A DNA stretch of 64,000 bases from Glandiceps talaboti (lineage: Eukaryota; Hemichordata; Enteropneusta; Spengelidae), in contig NC_135550.1 in NCBI RefSeq assembly GCF_964340395.1, positions 4,438,601 through 4,502,600 on the forward strand, given 5' to 3'. A program made the position numbers and the translations under genes. Below the pieces are notes generated by a model. That model saw only the letters and a list, made by a program, of their open reading frames with translations. It ran no database searches and was not told the origin of the DNA. Shown here piece by piece: positions 49,190 to 62,559 of this stretch. Positions within the stretch are counted from its first letter, which is position 1. Every line of letters begins with the position of its first letter.

Positions 49190-50075
49190 ACTTGATTTAC
49201 TAACAGTGAACTACGTCATGGATATGAACGACGTATCTTTGGCCCCGGAACATGGTTTGCAAGCAGGGTGAATAGATTAAACAATTAAAATTGATGAAAA
49301 GCACAAATAAGAATCAAAATATAGACTTAAATAACAAAATACTGAATTGAAAAAATAATTTAATGATAATGATTTTGAACATCATAATCAAAATATATTG
49401 CTGAGAATGTTTGAATGAAAATGAAACAATGAAATAATTTAACACGATCAATAATTAAAATCTTAATGGTGAGGAAAAGTGAAATCAGATGCAAAATACA
49501 GACTTAAATAACGAAATTATAAATTTCAAAACTAATTGAATGTTAAGAAATAAAGGTAAATGATTAAATAAGCAAGTTTCTTGACATAAGTGAAATAATT
49601 GAACTTGAATTAATAATAGAAAAATAAAAATAACAAGCAAATTAAGAACAAATACAGACATAATTAAAATAAATAAGTGAACAAATTAAGAAATAATTAT
49701 AAATAAGTAAATGAATAATGAAATAATTTCAAAAATAATTATAATTAATTTGACAAAGTAAATGCGTCTATTTTATTAAAATAAATAAGTGAATAAATAA
49801 AGAAATAATGATAATAAAATAAATTAATTTGACAATAAAGTAAATACATTAATTTTATTAAAATAAAGAAGTGAATAAATAAAGAAATAATAATAATAAT
49901 AAAATAAATTAATTTGACAATAAAGTAAATACATTAATTTTATTAAAATAAAGAAGTGAATAAATACAGAAATAATTAAAATAAAAAAAGTGAATAAATA
50001 CAGATATAATTGTGGAAATGTGTAAATACCTCTATTTTGGCGGGAGATCTCACTCCATATTGTACCGTAGTATCT

Positions 50076-51062
50076 GGTCTTTATTTTAAAACACGGTATA
50101 AACTACAGCGATTATCTTTACCGTTTACGTATAGTTGGCTTTCAAGCGTAGTCACGAAGTCACGGTCCTACAATTGAACGGTCTCAGGCAAGGTGCTGAT
50201 GTCAAAACAGTTGTTGTTTGTCTTAGAAAGATAATCATTGTTTTAATACCGAGAAAGTTAGTGACCTGGTTCGTTAATTATTCAGTGATAAGACTAAGTG
50301 GGAGTGCGCATGTTTCCCATGGATCCCCGCGAACCGTGAGATTCAAATCTTGGCGTGACCGTGTACGTGCGTGAGGTGAGCTCGTTTACCATTTTTGAAA
50401 TATGCCATTTTCGCTATGTTTTTACCCATGCAACTACTTCAAAAACCTTATTTAACTGTATGTACTTCTAAAATACTGTAATATTATATGAAATTGCAAC
50501 ATTTGTGCGTAACTAGTAAGTATAGTTGTTTGTGAGTCTCAATTTTCTGTGGCGTACGTCGTTTCCAAATACACTGTTCATGTTACACACGATACATGTG
50601 ACTGTGTGTGACATTACATTTTACTATAGAAGGCAGAACAGGTGCACGTGTTTCCACTTGTTGCATACACAGGGCTAGAAATGAACTTTGTTGTTTAGTA
50701 GTCACATTGACTACCACCTGTTGAAAATATAGTCAACAGGGAATACTTGGGCCAAATAAAAATAAAGTACACGTTTCCGATAACCGCTCGACCCTAATTA
50801 TTTTCATGTAAAATGGTAACAATTCACTTCTGTTTCCTTCATGCCTAGCCTTTACAGTCACTTTGTAAAAAACAAGATCGTATTCCAGAGAGGAACCTGG
50901 TCTTTTTAGACTAAAAGTACATGTGTCTGCATAAGGTGTTTGTCTATTGTCAGTGTGAGTGTTCGAACACCTCATTTTTGGTCATAAATATTAATGCTTA
51001 AGGGTTTAATTTTGTGCAACAATTTACTCAATTGTCACTGTCAGCACACATCAGAAGATAAC
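50076..51062. other. Non-coding stretch, no gene supported
   Basis: A somewhat CpG-richer patch near 50310-50390 (ACCGTGAG, GTGACCGTGTACGTGCGTG) could be a remnant of a promoter, but no coding start joins to it. Confidence 0.35.
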
Positions 51063-51572
51063 AATATTATACAATATAGCTGCAATAATTGTAGCGTTTG
51101 ATTTGATTTTGAGGGCTTTTTCGTCTGTTTTTGTGCCTTTTTTCGTTCCGACGTTTAACCCGAATCAAACGCCACAATTCCTCTAATGCAAATGCAAATA
51201 GACGAGACCACATTGAAAACGTGAGCGAGGGGTCAGCGTACTACCCGTTTCAAACTGCTGCATGCCTTGCTACATTTGCCGATTTTGACGGAATTAGGGT
51301 ACCTCTGAACACTTCTTTGGTCTTGAAGGCTCCGTAATTAATGTTGGCGTTAGGAAATTTCCGATATTTTGCCAGGTAAGGCGTAATTTAGCAGAAAAGT
51401 CCACCCAACTTTGCGATTCGGATTTGAATCGGTTCCGTCTATTTGCATTTGCGTTTGAGGAATTGTAGCGTTTGTTTCGGGTTAAACGTCGGAACGAAAA
51501 AAGACACAAAAACAGACGAAAAAGCCCTCAAAATCACATCAAACGCTGTATTTATTGCAGCTATATATAATA
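51063..51572. repeat. Foldback element with ~145-bp inverted arms
   Basis: 51070-51210 is the reverse complement of 51425-51570 at ~90% by eye. CGTTCCGACGTTTAACCCGA and AATGCAAATGCAAATAGACG in the left arm have exact or near-exact inverse partners. As a result the same protein start (MCLFSFRRLTR) can be read from both arms on opposite strands, an artefact of symmetry. The centre is ~210 bp with no gene. Confidence 0.9.
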
Positions 51573-51767
51573 ATGCGAAATATTTTGTCCTGCTGAAAAG
51601 CAGGCATTGTATTTGCACATGTCATCACAGGAAACCATGCATGCAGGCAGATTCAAATGGTTAATTTTGAAGTACATGATTGTATCATGCCCAGTAAAAA
51701 TGATGAGACCACATATTTGTTGGCGTAAGTTGAATGCTATTTGTAGCCCATAGCTACCTTGACTGAA

Positions 51768-52725
51768 CTAGACAACACTGAATGGCACTAGATAACAGTG
51801 GAGTTTTGTTTTTAAGGTATTGACGCATAGTCGGCTAGTATATTTTGGAACATGAAGATCTCCTCTTAATTTACACCGAGTATTACGATCATGTGCAATA
51901 AAAGAAAAGTAGTTATGAAAGATAAGTGGAAGATTATTGTTTAGTGCATCATGCACAAAAATACCTACTTGAAACTCATATTGTTTATATATGTCAAGTA
52001 TATCAAATTTTTTGACCAGGGCAATCGTATTTGCATTATACTTACTACCATTTATAATCCGAACAATCTTTTTTTGTACAAGTAAAATGTCCTTTAAATG
52101 CGTTTTATACGCACTTCCCCAAGTTTCTAGTCCATAACTAATATGTAGCAGTATGAAAGTGTTATAGAGCATGACAAGAGTAAAACGTGGAACCATATAT
52201 CTTAGCTTATAGAAAATACCAGTTAATTTACATAATTTCTCCTTTGTGTGCGAAATATGCTGCCGCCAAGACAAATTGTTGTCAAGACGAATTCCAATGA
52301 AAGATGTACAATCAACCTCCTTTAAAAGCGTATCATCTAGAGTAATTGAACCAGTGACTGAATGTTTACTTTGTTTACTCTTAATCACCATACTCGGTTG
52401 TTAGCATTAATGGTCAGTTTGTTAGCGTTAAACCATTTATTCACATTTACAAATTTGAGTTCAGCTTGATACGTTATTATGTATGGGTTTGAAAGAATGG
52501 AATAAATTTGAGTAATCGGCGTAAAGCCTGAAATTAAAAAATGGTGATGAGGATGAGATGTCGTTTATATACAGTAAAAATAAAATGGGGCCCAAAACTG
52601 ATCCTTGTGGTACACCACAAGAAACATTTAATTTATAGGAGTCTATGTTGTTTATGCTAACATACTGAATCAGGCTTTGCCTAGTTATTCTATTTCATAT
52701 TTTATGTCGTGACTCACCATTTTTT
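51768..52725 (-). mobile_element. Non-LTR retrotransposon fragment, reverse transcriptase C-terminal half
   Basis: Minus strand from ~52725: RQSLIQYVSINNIDSYKLNV, then SCGVPQGSVLGPILFLLYIN, a classic RT motif. Then comes FRLYADYSNLF, the YADD box with the second Asp changed to Tyr. A stop follows, and then a 207-codon open frame (51768-52391) with SWRQHISHTKEKLCKL, LYNTFILLHISYGLETWGSA and LVQKKIVRIING, typical of the thumb and C-terminal region of Jockey/CR1-like LINEs. There is no endonuclease and no clear 3' tail. This element differs from the one at 40.9 kb. Dead. Confidence 0.93.
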
Positions 52726-54389
52726 GTTGTATTTTTTCTCTTACGGTGTTTGCAAACCAAACATAGCATAGTGAGAGTGATATAGCAAAACCGCTACAGT
52801 GCTGCATCTAGGCTATTCTGTATTGTCACTAAAATTGTACAACCTCAGACCATGGTCAAACGGAACATAGCTGTTGTAAACAGACAGTAAACAGCAGTTT
52901 GAATTAAACTTGGCACAACATGTTTGAAATACAGAGACTTATATTACACTTCATCATTTAATAAGAATACTTGTATGGCCTCTTTACATCATAGTTCCTT
53001 GGAGAATATAATGTTCATGGTCCCAAGAATCACTAGGACAGTACAATATCGTTATTTTGGAACAGTAAATTGGAAACAAATGTGACAATTCCAATTTACT
53101 GTTCCAAAGTAACTGTATTGTACTGTCCTTTACTTTCCTTGTTTTGTAACAGGTTCTGTTCATCCAAAGTATGATGTCGGCAGATTTTGTTTATTTAAAA
53201 TAACATGAATTTATGTCAATGTGAAAATCAGTGCATTGTAGTCATATAGGTCATTAACTTTGAATCAATTACTGTAAGTTTGCATACATTAAAATCCGAG
53301 TGTTCAAAGTGATGACATTCAATAGACTCTATGTTCCAATAACATTGTGTGTGTGTCAGGGTATCAGGTGGAGTCAAGTTACATATTTTTCATTTTGTAA
53401 TGAGTGATCTGTCAGAACGTGTTGCTTATCTTAATTTAAATTGTTCTTTTGGAACATAAAATGTGTATGTTATGTTATACACTAATTTTGTCGGTAATCA
53501 CTCAATGTTTTAGCTGTGAATTTGGACTTGAGGCTTCTGTCCGTGTTCCTTTCCTTCTTGAGTCTTGACACTCCAAATAATGCAAGTCTTCATTAGAAAA
53601 AGTAATGTCTCCAATTTCGATTTTTTTATTGTACCTTCTTTAGAATTTAGTACATTGTATGGAAAACGCTAGTCTGAAAGGAAAATACCATTCACATTGA
53701 GAAGTCCAGCTATATGTAAATGTAGTTGAGAGCTGAGACACAAACTTTTGACCCTCTGATCACAACATGTGTTAAGTTTCAAAGTAGGGGGAGAACTAGG
53801 CAATGTAGGGGGAGAAATACAAACATAGCATGCACCCTGCCTGCTGTGCAGGCATGAGGGTTTGGAGGGGGTGTTTCCCCTCCCATGGTAAGAACTTTTT
53901 GAAAAATAACACCTTGTGGAGGACAGTTAGAGTACCACTCAGAAGTAAAACAACCACTTAATAATATAATGTATGACTAATTGTATGGTTTTACATGTTT
54001 AAATAATTTCAAATATTAGTCATATTGTCGCAAGTAATAAAACACATCAAAATGCACAGTGGAGGCCAGTTAAAGTACCATTTAGAAATTAGAGATACAA
54101 AATCATAAAATTATTATGTGCATTTACATTACAACTCATTGCCATGGTTATCATTATGATAAATATGAATATATTACTTTTATGTTGCCCATTGTTGCAC
54201 AAAGCTTTTTCAAACTGTAGGACATGGTGTCCCATAACTTCCATTCTTGTGGGCCCCGGGCATCATACATTTTTGTGGGATATACTGCAGTGTTTCCCGG
54301 CTGTGTTTTGTTTTTGTTTAGTCAAAGACCACTGTCTGTACTGGCTTGCCTTTCAAAAGTACCAAATATGAAAGAAAACTAACTACTGG
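52726..54389. other. Non-coding stretch apart from the hairpin at 53035-53129
   Basis: No exon supported. The GGGGGAGAA(C/A)TA motif is repeated near 53788-53812. Confidence 0.4.
53035..53129. repeat. 95-bp hairpin with ~40-bp arms
   Basis: AGGACAGTACAATAT..TTGGAACAGTAAATTGGA pairs with its inverse ending TTGTACTGTCCT. Two or three mismatches occur and the loop is only ~14 bp. Typical of a tiny MITE. Confidence 0.85.
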
Positions 54390-54780
54390 GCAGATTGAGA
54401 CTATATAGACTTCCATTGACATTCTATAGACATCCAGTGACTTTTTATAGACTTCCATTGACTTTCTGTAGTCCTCCATTGCCTTTCAATATACATGTGC
54501 ATATACTTCCATTGACTTTCTATAGCCATTCATTGACTTTCAATATACTTCCATTGACTTTCTATAGACATCCACTGACTTTCTATAGACCACCATTTAC
54601 TTTCTGGAGACCTCCATTTGTTTTTAATATGCTTCCATTGACTTTCTGTAGATCTCCATTAATTTTTTGTAGACCTCCAGTGACTTCGATATACTTCCAT
54701 TGACTTCTATAGATCTCAAGTGACTTTCAATATACTTCCATTGATTCTCAATATACTTCTATTGACATTCAATTTATCAT
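54390..54780. repeat. Degenerate outlying part of the 21-bp minisatellite
   Basis: Diverged CTTCCATTGACTTTCTATAG units with variable spacing. The Thr-Phe-Tyr-Arg frame on the plus strand is a repeat artefact. Confidence 0.85.
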
Positions 54781-54984
54781 GTTTATTGTTTAACATTTCC
54801 GATGCCTACTCGCCAAATCGCAAAACGTGAGAGAAAATCATGTTTAGTGAGAAGATTTTTGAGGCATTAGTCAAACTTGCTGACACATAGTTTTCTAAGT
54901 TTAGAGCACTGAATGGGATAACAATGGCTCTAAATGACTTTGATACTTGCTAAAATACTATTTATTTGCCTTTATTGTCCTAAA

Positions 54985-55400
54985 TTATTTATTTATTTAT
55001 TTATTTATTCAGGTAAACGAACGGGCATAAAGCCCATTTACAGGCACCTTTAGAAACAAATAAGGAAAAACAAGCACTAAAAAGATAAAAACAAGGGGTA
55101 GCAATGACAGAAAGAAGTGACATGACATAAAAGGCAAACACAGAAATAAAAACAACAAAACAGGTAAAATTATTAAAAACACACAGCCTGAAGCACACGC
55201 CGAAAAGCAGAAACAGGACTAAATAAATCTATGTTTGGATTTGCTTTAAAAACGTCATTACAAGTGGTTAAACATCTTAAAATTGGGGATATTTTCTCAG
55301 ATAATACTCTGGAGGCACTGATGCGAAAGATATGGTTATTACGTAGCTGTCTGCTCTGTACATTAAAACAAACCTTGTACAAAATGGATGGACAATTATA
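54985..55400 (-). mobile_element. Possible 3' end of a non-LTR retrotransposon
   Basis: On the minus strand an open stretch (RRVLSEKISPILRCLTTCND, ANPNIDLFSPVSAFRRVLQA, VCF, stop at 55173) is followed by a short 3' region containing the hairpin-like CCTGTAAATGGGCTTTATGC and then an (AAAT)n run at 54985-55012. Coding end, structured 3' region and simple-repeat tail together suggest a LINE tail. No RT motif is in this piece, so the assignment is tentative. Confidence 0.45.
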
Positions 55401-56027
55401 GTATGAATTGACCAGTTTGTAAATTATGTAATAATTAAAGGATAAATTAGGTAACCGTTAAAAAGTGCCATGGCCTGGGAGAACACATTTTGACCTCTCA
55501 TGACCTCCCATGAATCAATGGGAGAAGACACCATAATGTGTTATTTTTACTACTAACTTTCAAATGATACCATTTGCTTCACAAAATTCTGGCTACCAAT
55601 AGATCTAGACAAATTAGTTTGAGCAATTTGTCACACATTTATAAATACATATATTAGAGACTATCTGTGAAGTTTGAATCACAGTTTCAGAGAGATAGCT
55701 GATCTTCACACTGATCAAAGTGATGATCTTGAAAAAGTAAGTCCTGCAAATCAAACTGTCAAAACTACATGATTGGTACTTATTTAAAAAAGGAATAAAT
55801 AAACACTAGATAAAATAAACCAATTCTTTATTGTGTTGTACATTTACATCAATTTTTTGTCCAGTGAGTTTGGCTATTAAATTGGATATGTTGTTTTGCT
55901 AATTGATTTTGAGTTAAATTGCTAAGAAATCTTTAACCCCAGAAGAAACCCAGATTGTTCCTTACCTCAGTAATATTGGGTGACGTCAACAATTGATTGT
56001 CCAAATAGTGTCAGGAGAGGCCTAGTT
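55401..56027. other. Non-coding stretch, no feature recognised
   Basis: AT-rich spacer between repeat blocks; no exon. Confidence 0.4.
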
Positions 56028-56315
56028 TGGGGTCTTCAAATGGAAATTCATCTGTGTTGGTAAACCATAGTATTCAATTTAACTTTTCTTCCAAACACAA
56101 CTTGAAAATTTTACCTGAATTATTTTACTGCATGTGACATGTGTCCTTATGGACACATGAGCCTGATAAGGGGTCACAGGTGCCTGGATGTAGATACTAA
56201 AACATGTAGCTTCTTTCACTCTCCGTTCAAAGTGCGTGTGCAGTCAAAAGTTTTGGGTAAAATTTTCAAGTTGTGTTTGGAACAAATGTTAAATTGAATA
56301 CTAGTTTGGGGTGTT
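56028..56315. repeat. Inverted repeat with ~50-bp arms, related to 18.0 kb
   Basis: CTTCCAAACACAACTTGAAA at ~56090 is mirrored by the block AAGTTGTGTTTGGAAC at ~56268, extending to (A)TAGTATTCAATTTAA and its inverse. CCTAGTTTGGGG and CTAGTTTGGGG lie near the two ends in the same orientation. The arm sequence also occurs at ~18030. Confidence 0.65.
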
Positions 56316-56399
56316 CAAAGTGAAAAATTCATATACCAATTCACACCCCCATCCCCATAATAGTTTTCTGTCTATAATTACTATTTAACTGGCTATATT

Positions 56400-59300
56400 A
56401 AACATTTTCTATATCCTTGCATCCAGTAACTTTCTATAGAGACATATATAGATATAATTTGACATTTTATACTTTCATAGACTTTCTTATACACTTCAAT
56501 TGACTTTCTATAAATTCCATCAACTTTGTATACACTTCCATAGACTTTCTATAGACATCCATTGACTTTCTATAGACATCCACTGACATTCTATAGACAT
56601 CCACTGACATTCTATAGACATCCACTGACATTCTATAGACATCCACTGACATTCTATAGACATCCATTGACTTTCTATAGACATCCATTGACTTTCTATA
56701 GACATCGATTGACTTTCCATAGACCTCCATAAACTTTCTATAGACACCCATAAACTTTCTATAGACCTCCATTGACTTTCTATAGACATCCATTGACTTT
56801 CTATAGACATCGATTGACTTTCCATAGACCTCCATTGACTCTATAGACATCCAATGACTTTCTATAGACACCCATAAACTTTCTATAGACACCCATAAAC
56901 TTTCTATAGACATCCATTGACTTTCTATAGACATCCATTAACTTTCTATAGACACCCATTGACTTTCTATAGACATCCATTAACTTTCTATAGACATCCA
57001 TTGACTTTCTATAGACATCCATTAACTTTCTATAGACACCCATAAACTTTCTATAGACATCCATAAACATTCTATAGACATCCATTGACTTTCTATAGAC
57101 ATCCATTGACTTTCTATAGACATCCATTGACTTTCTATAGACATCCATTGACATTCTATAGACATCCATAAACTTTCTATAGACATCCACTGACTTTCTA
57201 TAGACATCCATTGACATTCTATAGACACCCATAAACTTTCTATAGACATCCATAAACATTCTATAGACATCCATAAACTTTCTATAGACATCCAATGACT
57301 TTCTATAGACATCCATTGACATTCTATAGACACCCATAAACTTTCTATAGACATCCATAAACATTCTATAGACATCCATTGACTTTCTATAGACATCCAT
57401 TGACTTTCTATAGACACCCATTGACTTTCAATAGACATCCACTGACTTTCTATGGACATCCACTGACTTTCTATAGACATCCACTGACTTTCTATAGACA
57501 TTCACTGACTTTCTATAGACATCCATTGACTTTCTATAGACATCCATTGACTTTCCATAGACCTCCATTGACTCTATAGACATCCACCGACTTTCTATAG
57601 ACATCCACTGACTTTCTATAGACATCCACCGACTTTCTATAGACATCCACTGACTTTCTATAGACATCCATTGACTTTCTATAGACATCGATTGACTTTC
57701 CATAGATATCCACCGGCTTTCTATAGACATCCATTTACTTTCTATAGACATCCACTGACATTCTATAGACATCCATTGACTCTATAGACATCCATTGACT
57801 TTCTATAGACATCCACCGACTTTCTATAGACATCCACCGACTTTCTATAGACATCCACCGACTTTCCATAGATATCCACTGACTTTCTATAGACATCCAC
57901 TGACATTCTATAGACATCCATTGACTCTATAGATATCCATTGACTTTCTATAGACATCCACCGACATTCTATAGACATCCATTGACTCTATAGACATCCA
58001 TTGACTTTCTATAGACATCCACCGACTTTCTATAGACATCCACCGACTTTCCATAGATATCCACTGACATTCTATAGACATCCACTGACTTTCTATAGAC
58101 ATCCACTGACATTCTATAGACATCCACTGACTTTCTATAGACATCCACTGACATTCTATAGACATCGATTGACTTTCCATAGACATCCATTGACTCTATA
58201 GACATCCACTGACTTTCTATAGACATCCAATGACTTTCTATAGACACCCATAAACTTTCTATAGACACCCATAAACTTTCTATAGACATCCATGACTTTC
58301 TATAGACATCCAATGACTTTCTATAGACACCCATAAACTTTCTATAGACACCCATAAACTTTCTATAGACACCCATAAACTTTCTATAGACATCCATTGA
58401 CTTTCTATAGACATCCATTGACTTTCTATAGACATCCATTGACTTTCTATAGACATCCACTGACTTTCTATAGACATCGATTGACTTTCCATAGACCTCC
58501 ATAAACTTTCTATAGACACCCATAAACTTTCTATAGACACCCATAAACTTTCTATAGACACCCATAAACTTTCTATAGACATCCATAAACTTTCTATAGA
58601 CATCCATTGACTGTCTATAGACACCCATTAACTTTCTATAGACATCCATTGACTTTCTATAGACACCCATAAACTTTCTATAGACACCCATAAACTTTCT
58701 ATAGACACCCATAAACTTTCTATAGACCTCCATTGACTGTCTATAGACATCCATTGACTTTCTATAGACATCCAATGACTTTCTATAGACATCCATTGAC
58801 TCTATAGACATCCATTGACTTTCTATAGACATCTATAGACTCCCTTTGACATTTTATAGATTTTCATAGACTTTCTATACACTGCCATTGACATTGTATA
58901 GACCTCCATTGACTTTCTATAGACTTCAATTGACTTTTTATAGACAACCATTGACTTTGTATATAGACTTTTAACAGACTTTCTATACACTTCCATTGAA
59001 TTTCAATAGCCTTCCATTGGCTTTCTATAGATCTCCATTGTCTTTTTATAGACATTCATTGCCTTTGAATAGACTTACTGTAGACTTCCATAGACTTACT
59101 CTTGAAGTGCATTGATTTTCAATAGCCTTCCATTAACTTTCTATAAACTTCCATAAACATTCTATAGATATCCATTCATTTTCTATAGACATTCACCGAC
59201 ATTCTATAAACATCCACTGACATTCTGTAGACATCCACTGACATTCTATAGACATCCATTGACATTCTATACACATCCATTGACATTCTATACACATCCA

Positions 59301-61040
59301 CTGACATTCTATAGACATCCACTGACTTTCTATAGACATCCACCGACTTTCTATAGACATCCACTGACATTCTATAGATATCCACCGGTTTTCTATAGAC
59401 ATCCACTGACATTCTATAGACATCCACTGACATTCTATAGACCTCCATTGACTTTCTATAGACATCCACTGACATTCTATAGATATCCACCGACTTTCTA
59501 TAGACATCCACTGACATTCTATAGATATCCACCGGCTTTCTATAGACATCCACTGACATTCTATAGACATCCACTGACTTTCTATAGACATCTGTTCATT
59601 TTCTATAGACATCCACTGACATTCTATAGACATCCACCGACATTCTATAGATATCCACCGACTTTCTATAGACATCCACTGACATTCTATAGACATACAC
59701 TGACATTCTATAGACATCCACTGACATTCTATACACATCCATTGACTTTCTATAGACATCCACCGACTTTCTATAGATATCCACTGACTTTCTATAGACA
59801 TCCATTGACTTTCTATAAACTTTTTATAGACATCTATAGACTTCCGTTGACTTTCCATAGACTGTTTACAAACATCCATTGACTTTCTTGATACCTCCAT
59901 TGACTTTTTATTGACATCCATGAACTTTCTAGACTTTTTTAGAGTTCTTTTGACATTTTATATAGATATCCACCGACTTTCTATAGACATCCACTGACAT
60001 TCTATAGATATCCACCGGCTTTCTATAGACATCCACTGACATTCTATAGACATCCACTGACTTTCTATAGACATCTGTCCATTTTCTATAGACATCCACT
60101 GACATTCTATAGACATCCACCGACTTTCTATAGACATCCACTGACTTTCTATAGACATCCACTGACATTCTATAGACATACACTGACATTCAATATACTT
60201 CCATTGACTTTCTATACACATCCACTGACTTTCTATAGACTTCCGTTGACTTTCCATAGACTGTTTACAAACATCCATTGACTTTCTTGATACCTCCATT
60301 GACTTTTTATAGACATCCATGAACTTTCTAGACTTTTTTAGAGTTCCTTTGACATTTTATAGACTTTCTATACACTGCCATTGACTTTTTATAGACAACC
60401 ATTGACTTTGTATATAGAATTTTGACAGACTTTCTATACACTTCCATTGAATTTCAATAGCCCTCCATTGGCTTTCTATAGATCTCCATTGTCTTTTTAT
60501 AGACATTCATTGCCCCTTGAATAGACTTTCTGTAGACTTCCATAGACTTACTCTTGAAGTACATTGACTTCCAATAGACTGCCATTGACATTCTATAGAT
60601 TTCTATAGCCTTCCAATAACTTTCTATAAACTTCCATAAACATTCTATTAGACACTGACATTCTATAGACATCCATTGACTTTCTATAAACTTTTTATAG
60701 ACATCTATAGACTTTCTATAGACTTCTGTTGACTTTCCATAGACTGTTTACAAACATCCATTGACTTTCTTGATACACCTCCATTGACTCTATAGACTAG
60801 ACATCCATTGACTTTTTATAGACATCCATGAACCTTCTAGACTTTTTTTTAGAGTTCCTTTGACATTTTATAGACTTTCATAGACTTTCTTAACACATCC
60901 ATTGACTTTGTATAGACATCCATAAACTTTTCATAGACAACCATAGGCTTTCTATAATTTTCCATTGTCTTTCTATACTATCCTATATTCTATACTTTCT
61001 ATAGACTTCCATAGCACTTCTATACACTTCTTGCCTTTGA
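56400..61040. repeat. 21-bp minisatellite, main array
   Basis: The unit is CATCCATTGACTTTC plus TATAGA (21 bp), with about 150-200 copies. Frequent variants are CATCCACTGAC, CACCCATAAAC, CATCCACCGAC, GACATTC for GACTTTC, and TCCATAGA for TCTATAGA. Because 21 is a multiple of 3 and the unit has no stop in several frames, stop-free frames of up to 287 codons appear on both strands (MDVYRKS-, MSIESQW- and TFYRHPL-type heptads). These are not evidence of a gene: three frames on two strands are equally open and no start or splice context exists. The array decays at both edges, and beyond ~59.8 kb longer blocks of it are duplicated. Confidence 0.95.
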
Positions 61041-62559
61041 TTTGGGAATAAAATGTCACATTTGGTCATAATTTGGTGGGAACGTTCTTAGTGGTATGTA
61101 GTTTAAAAATCATTCATGACATTGATCTCATCACTAATAAACAAATTAGGTCTTAAAATGTGTAGTTTTGGTCAAAAATCTGTAAATCCAAAACTACTGA
61201 GCAGATAGGGGATATATACATTTTTGGATATATAGATGATAATCTATTAAGCATGTAATGATCTCAGGCAATGCACAATTGAGTAAACATTTTAAAAATG
61301 GATGCAACTATACTTAGCAACAATACCACACCCATAGCAACAACTAAATAATGGTGTGTGTGGTAAAGGTAACAACAGCACTGGATAGGCAACTGGATAA
61401 ACATTCTGTAATTGAATGCTTACCCGGTATACCTAGCATAGATCAGCATGTGGATAAATATTTTTAAATGTGTACAGTTGTGCTACAACATCACTGGTGC
61501 TACTTTTTGGCAATGTCTAGCTTTTTAGGAAATGTGGTGACCTTTTTTCTTTTTAGATATGAATTCATTGCTATATATTCTATACACCTGCAAAAATCTG
61601 TTTGGTTTAACATGAAACTAGTGAACCCCCGTAATGTTTGCAAAAACATATATTATTAATTTTCATTATGGAATAACTGGATAGTTGCCTTTGTATAAAT
61701 AATTGTCAATATTTTGTGAAAGTGTGAGTCGGTCTTCATCCTATAAGGTAAAACGTCCCCACATTTTTTGAGCCTATGGGACAGTTACTCCACTTGTACC
61801 TTTAGACTTTTGCAGAACTGACATTTATTTGTTTGCTTCTTTCAGATCATTGATACAGGTGCACCAATACATAAAGTTTTCAATTTCATACCCAAGACAA
61901 ACAACCCCTGATGGATGATGACAAAGGTTTGGAATTTAAACGCCAAAGAGAGACAGAACAGCAAACTAAACACTTGGTTAAGTCAAGTATTCAAGTGTTA
62001 CACCATCAAGATAAAGAAGTTGTATCCCAAAAGACAGAACAAGACACCAAAAACATAAAATTGATACTTATTAACTTTTGGTATGGAAGTGTCACCGCAA
62101 TGGGATGGACAGAGGGATGCTAGCTCTAATGCCTACTACAAATTTGGAATCCTACACATCCTAATAGGAAGGATCATCTCTATGATAACTATGAAGATGA
62201 AGATTAAAAAAACTCTTGAGTTGGATGGAATACAGTACTTGTGATGCCAACTGGAAATTGAAAAAAAAAAACCGCTAATGCAATGGCTGGAATGAAATGA
62301 ACCAGAAGATTTGGAAACCCCAACTACATGAATGGAATGTGTGCTTCTGGAATTCTCAGATGATAATGATGATAACCATTTATCAACATAATGAGTAGGA
62401 GAAGTGGCTATTTGTATATGAAAGAATATACAGCAAGCCAAACAATTACAAACTATTCGTTTATAAATAAAAAGGTCACCAATGTGAAACACACACAGTG
62501 GATAAGTAAAAGGTACATACATAAAAATGCCACTAGTGTGACACGGACGCAATGGTGAG
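61041..62559. other. Non-coding stretch between two satellites
   Basis: A short plus-strand reading at 61911-62123 (KRQRETEQQTKHLVKSS) is Lys/Gln-rich but has no splice or family support. No gene is called. Confidence 0.4.

Noticed and set aside
56467-59921. Long open frames (up to 287 codons) with heptad repeats on both strands, as if a repetitive structural protein
   Set aside because: They arise because the 21-bp unit is a multiple of 3 and lacks stops in several frames. Both strands are open equally, and no start, splice or C-terminal context exists.
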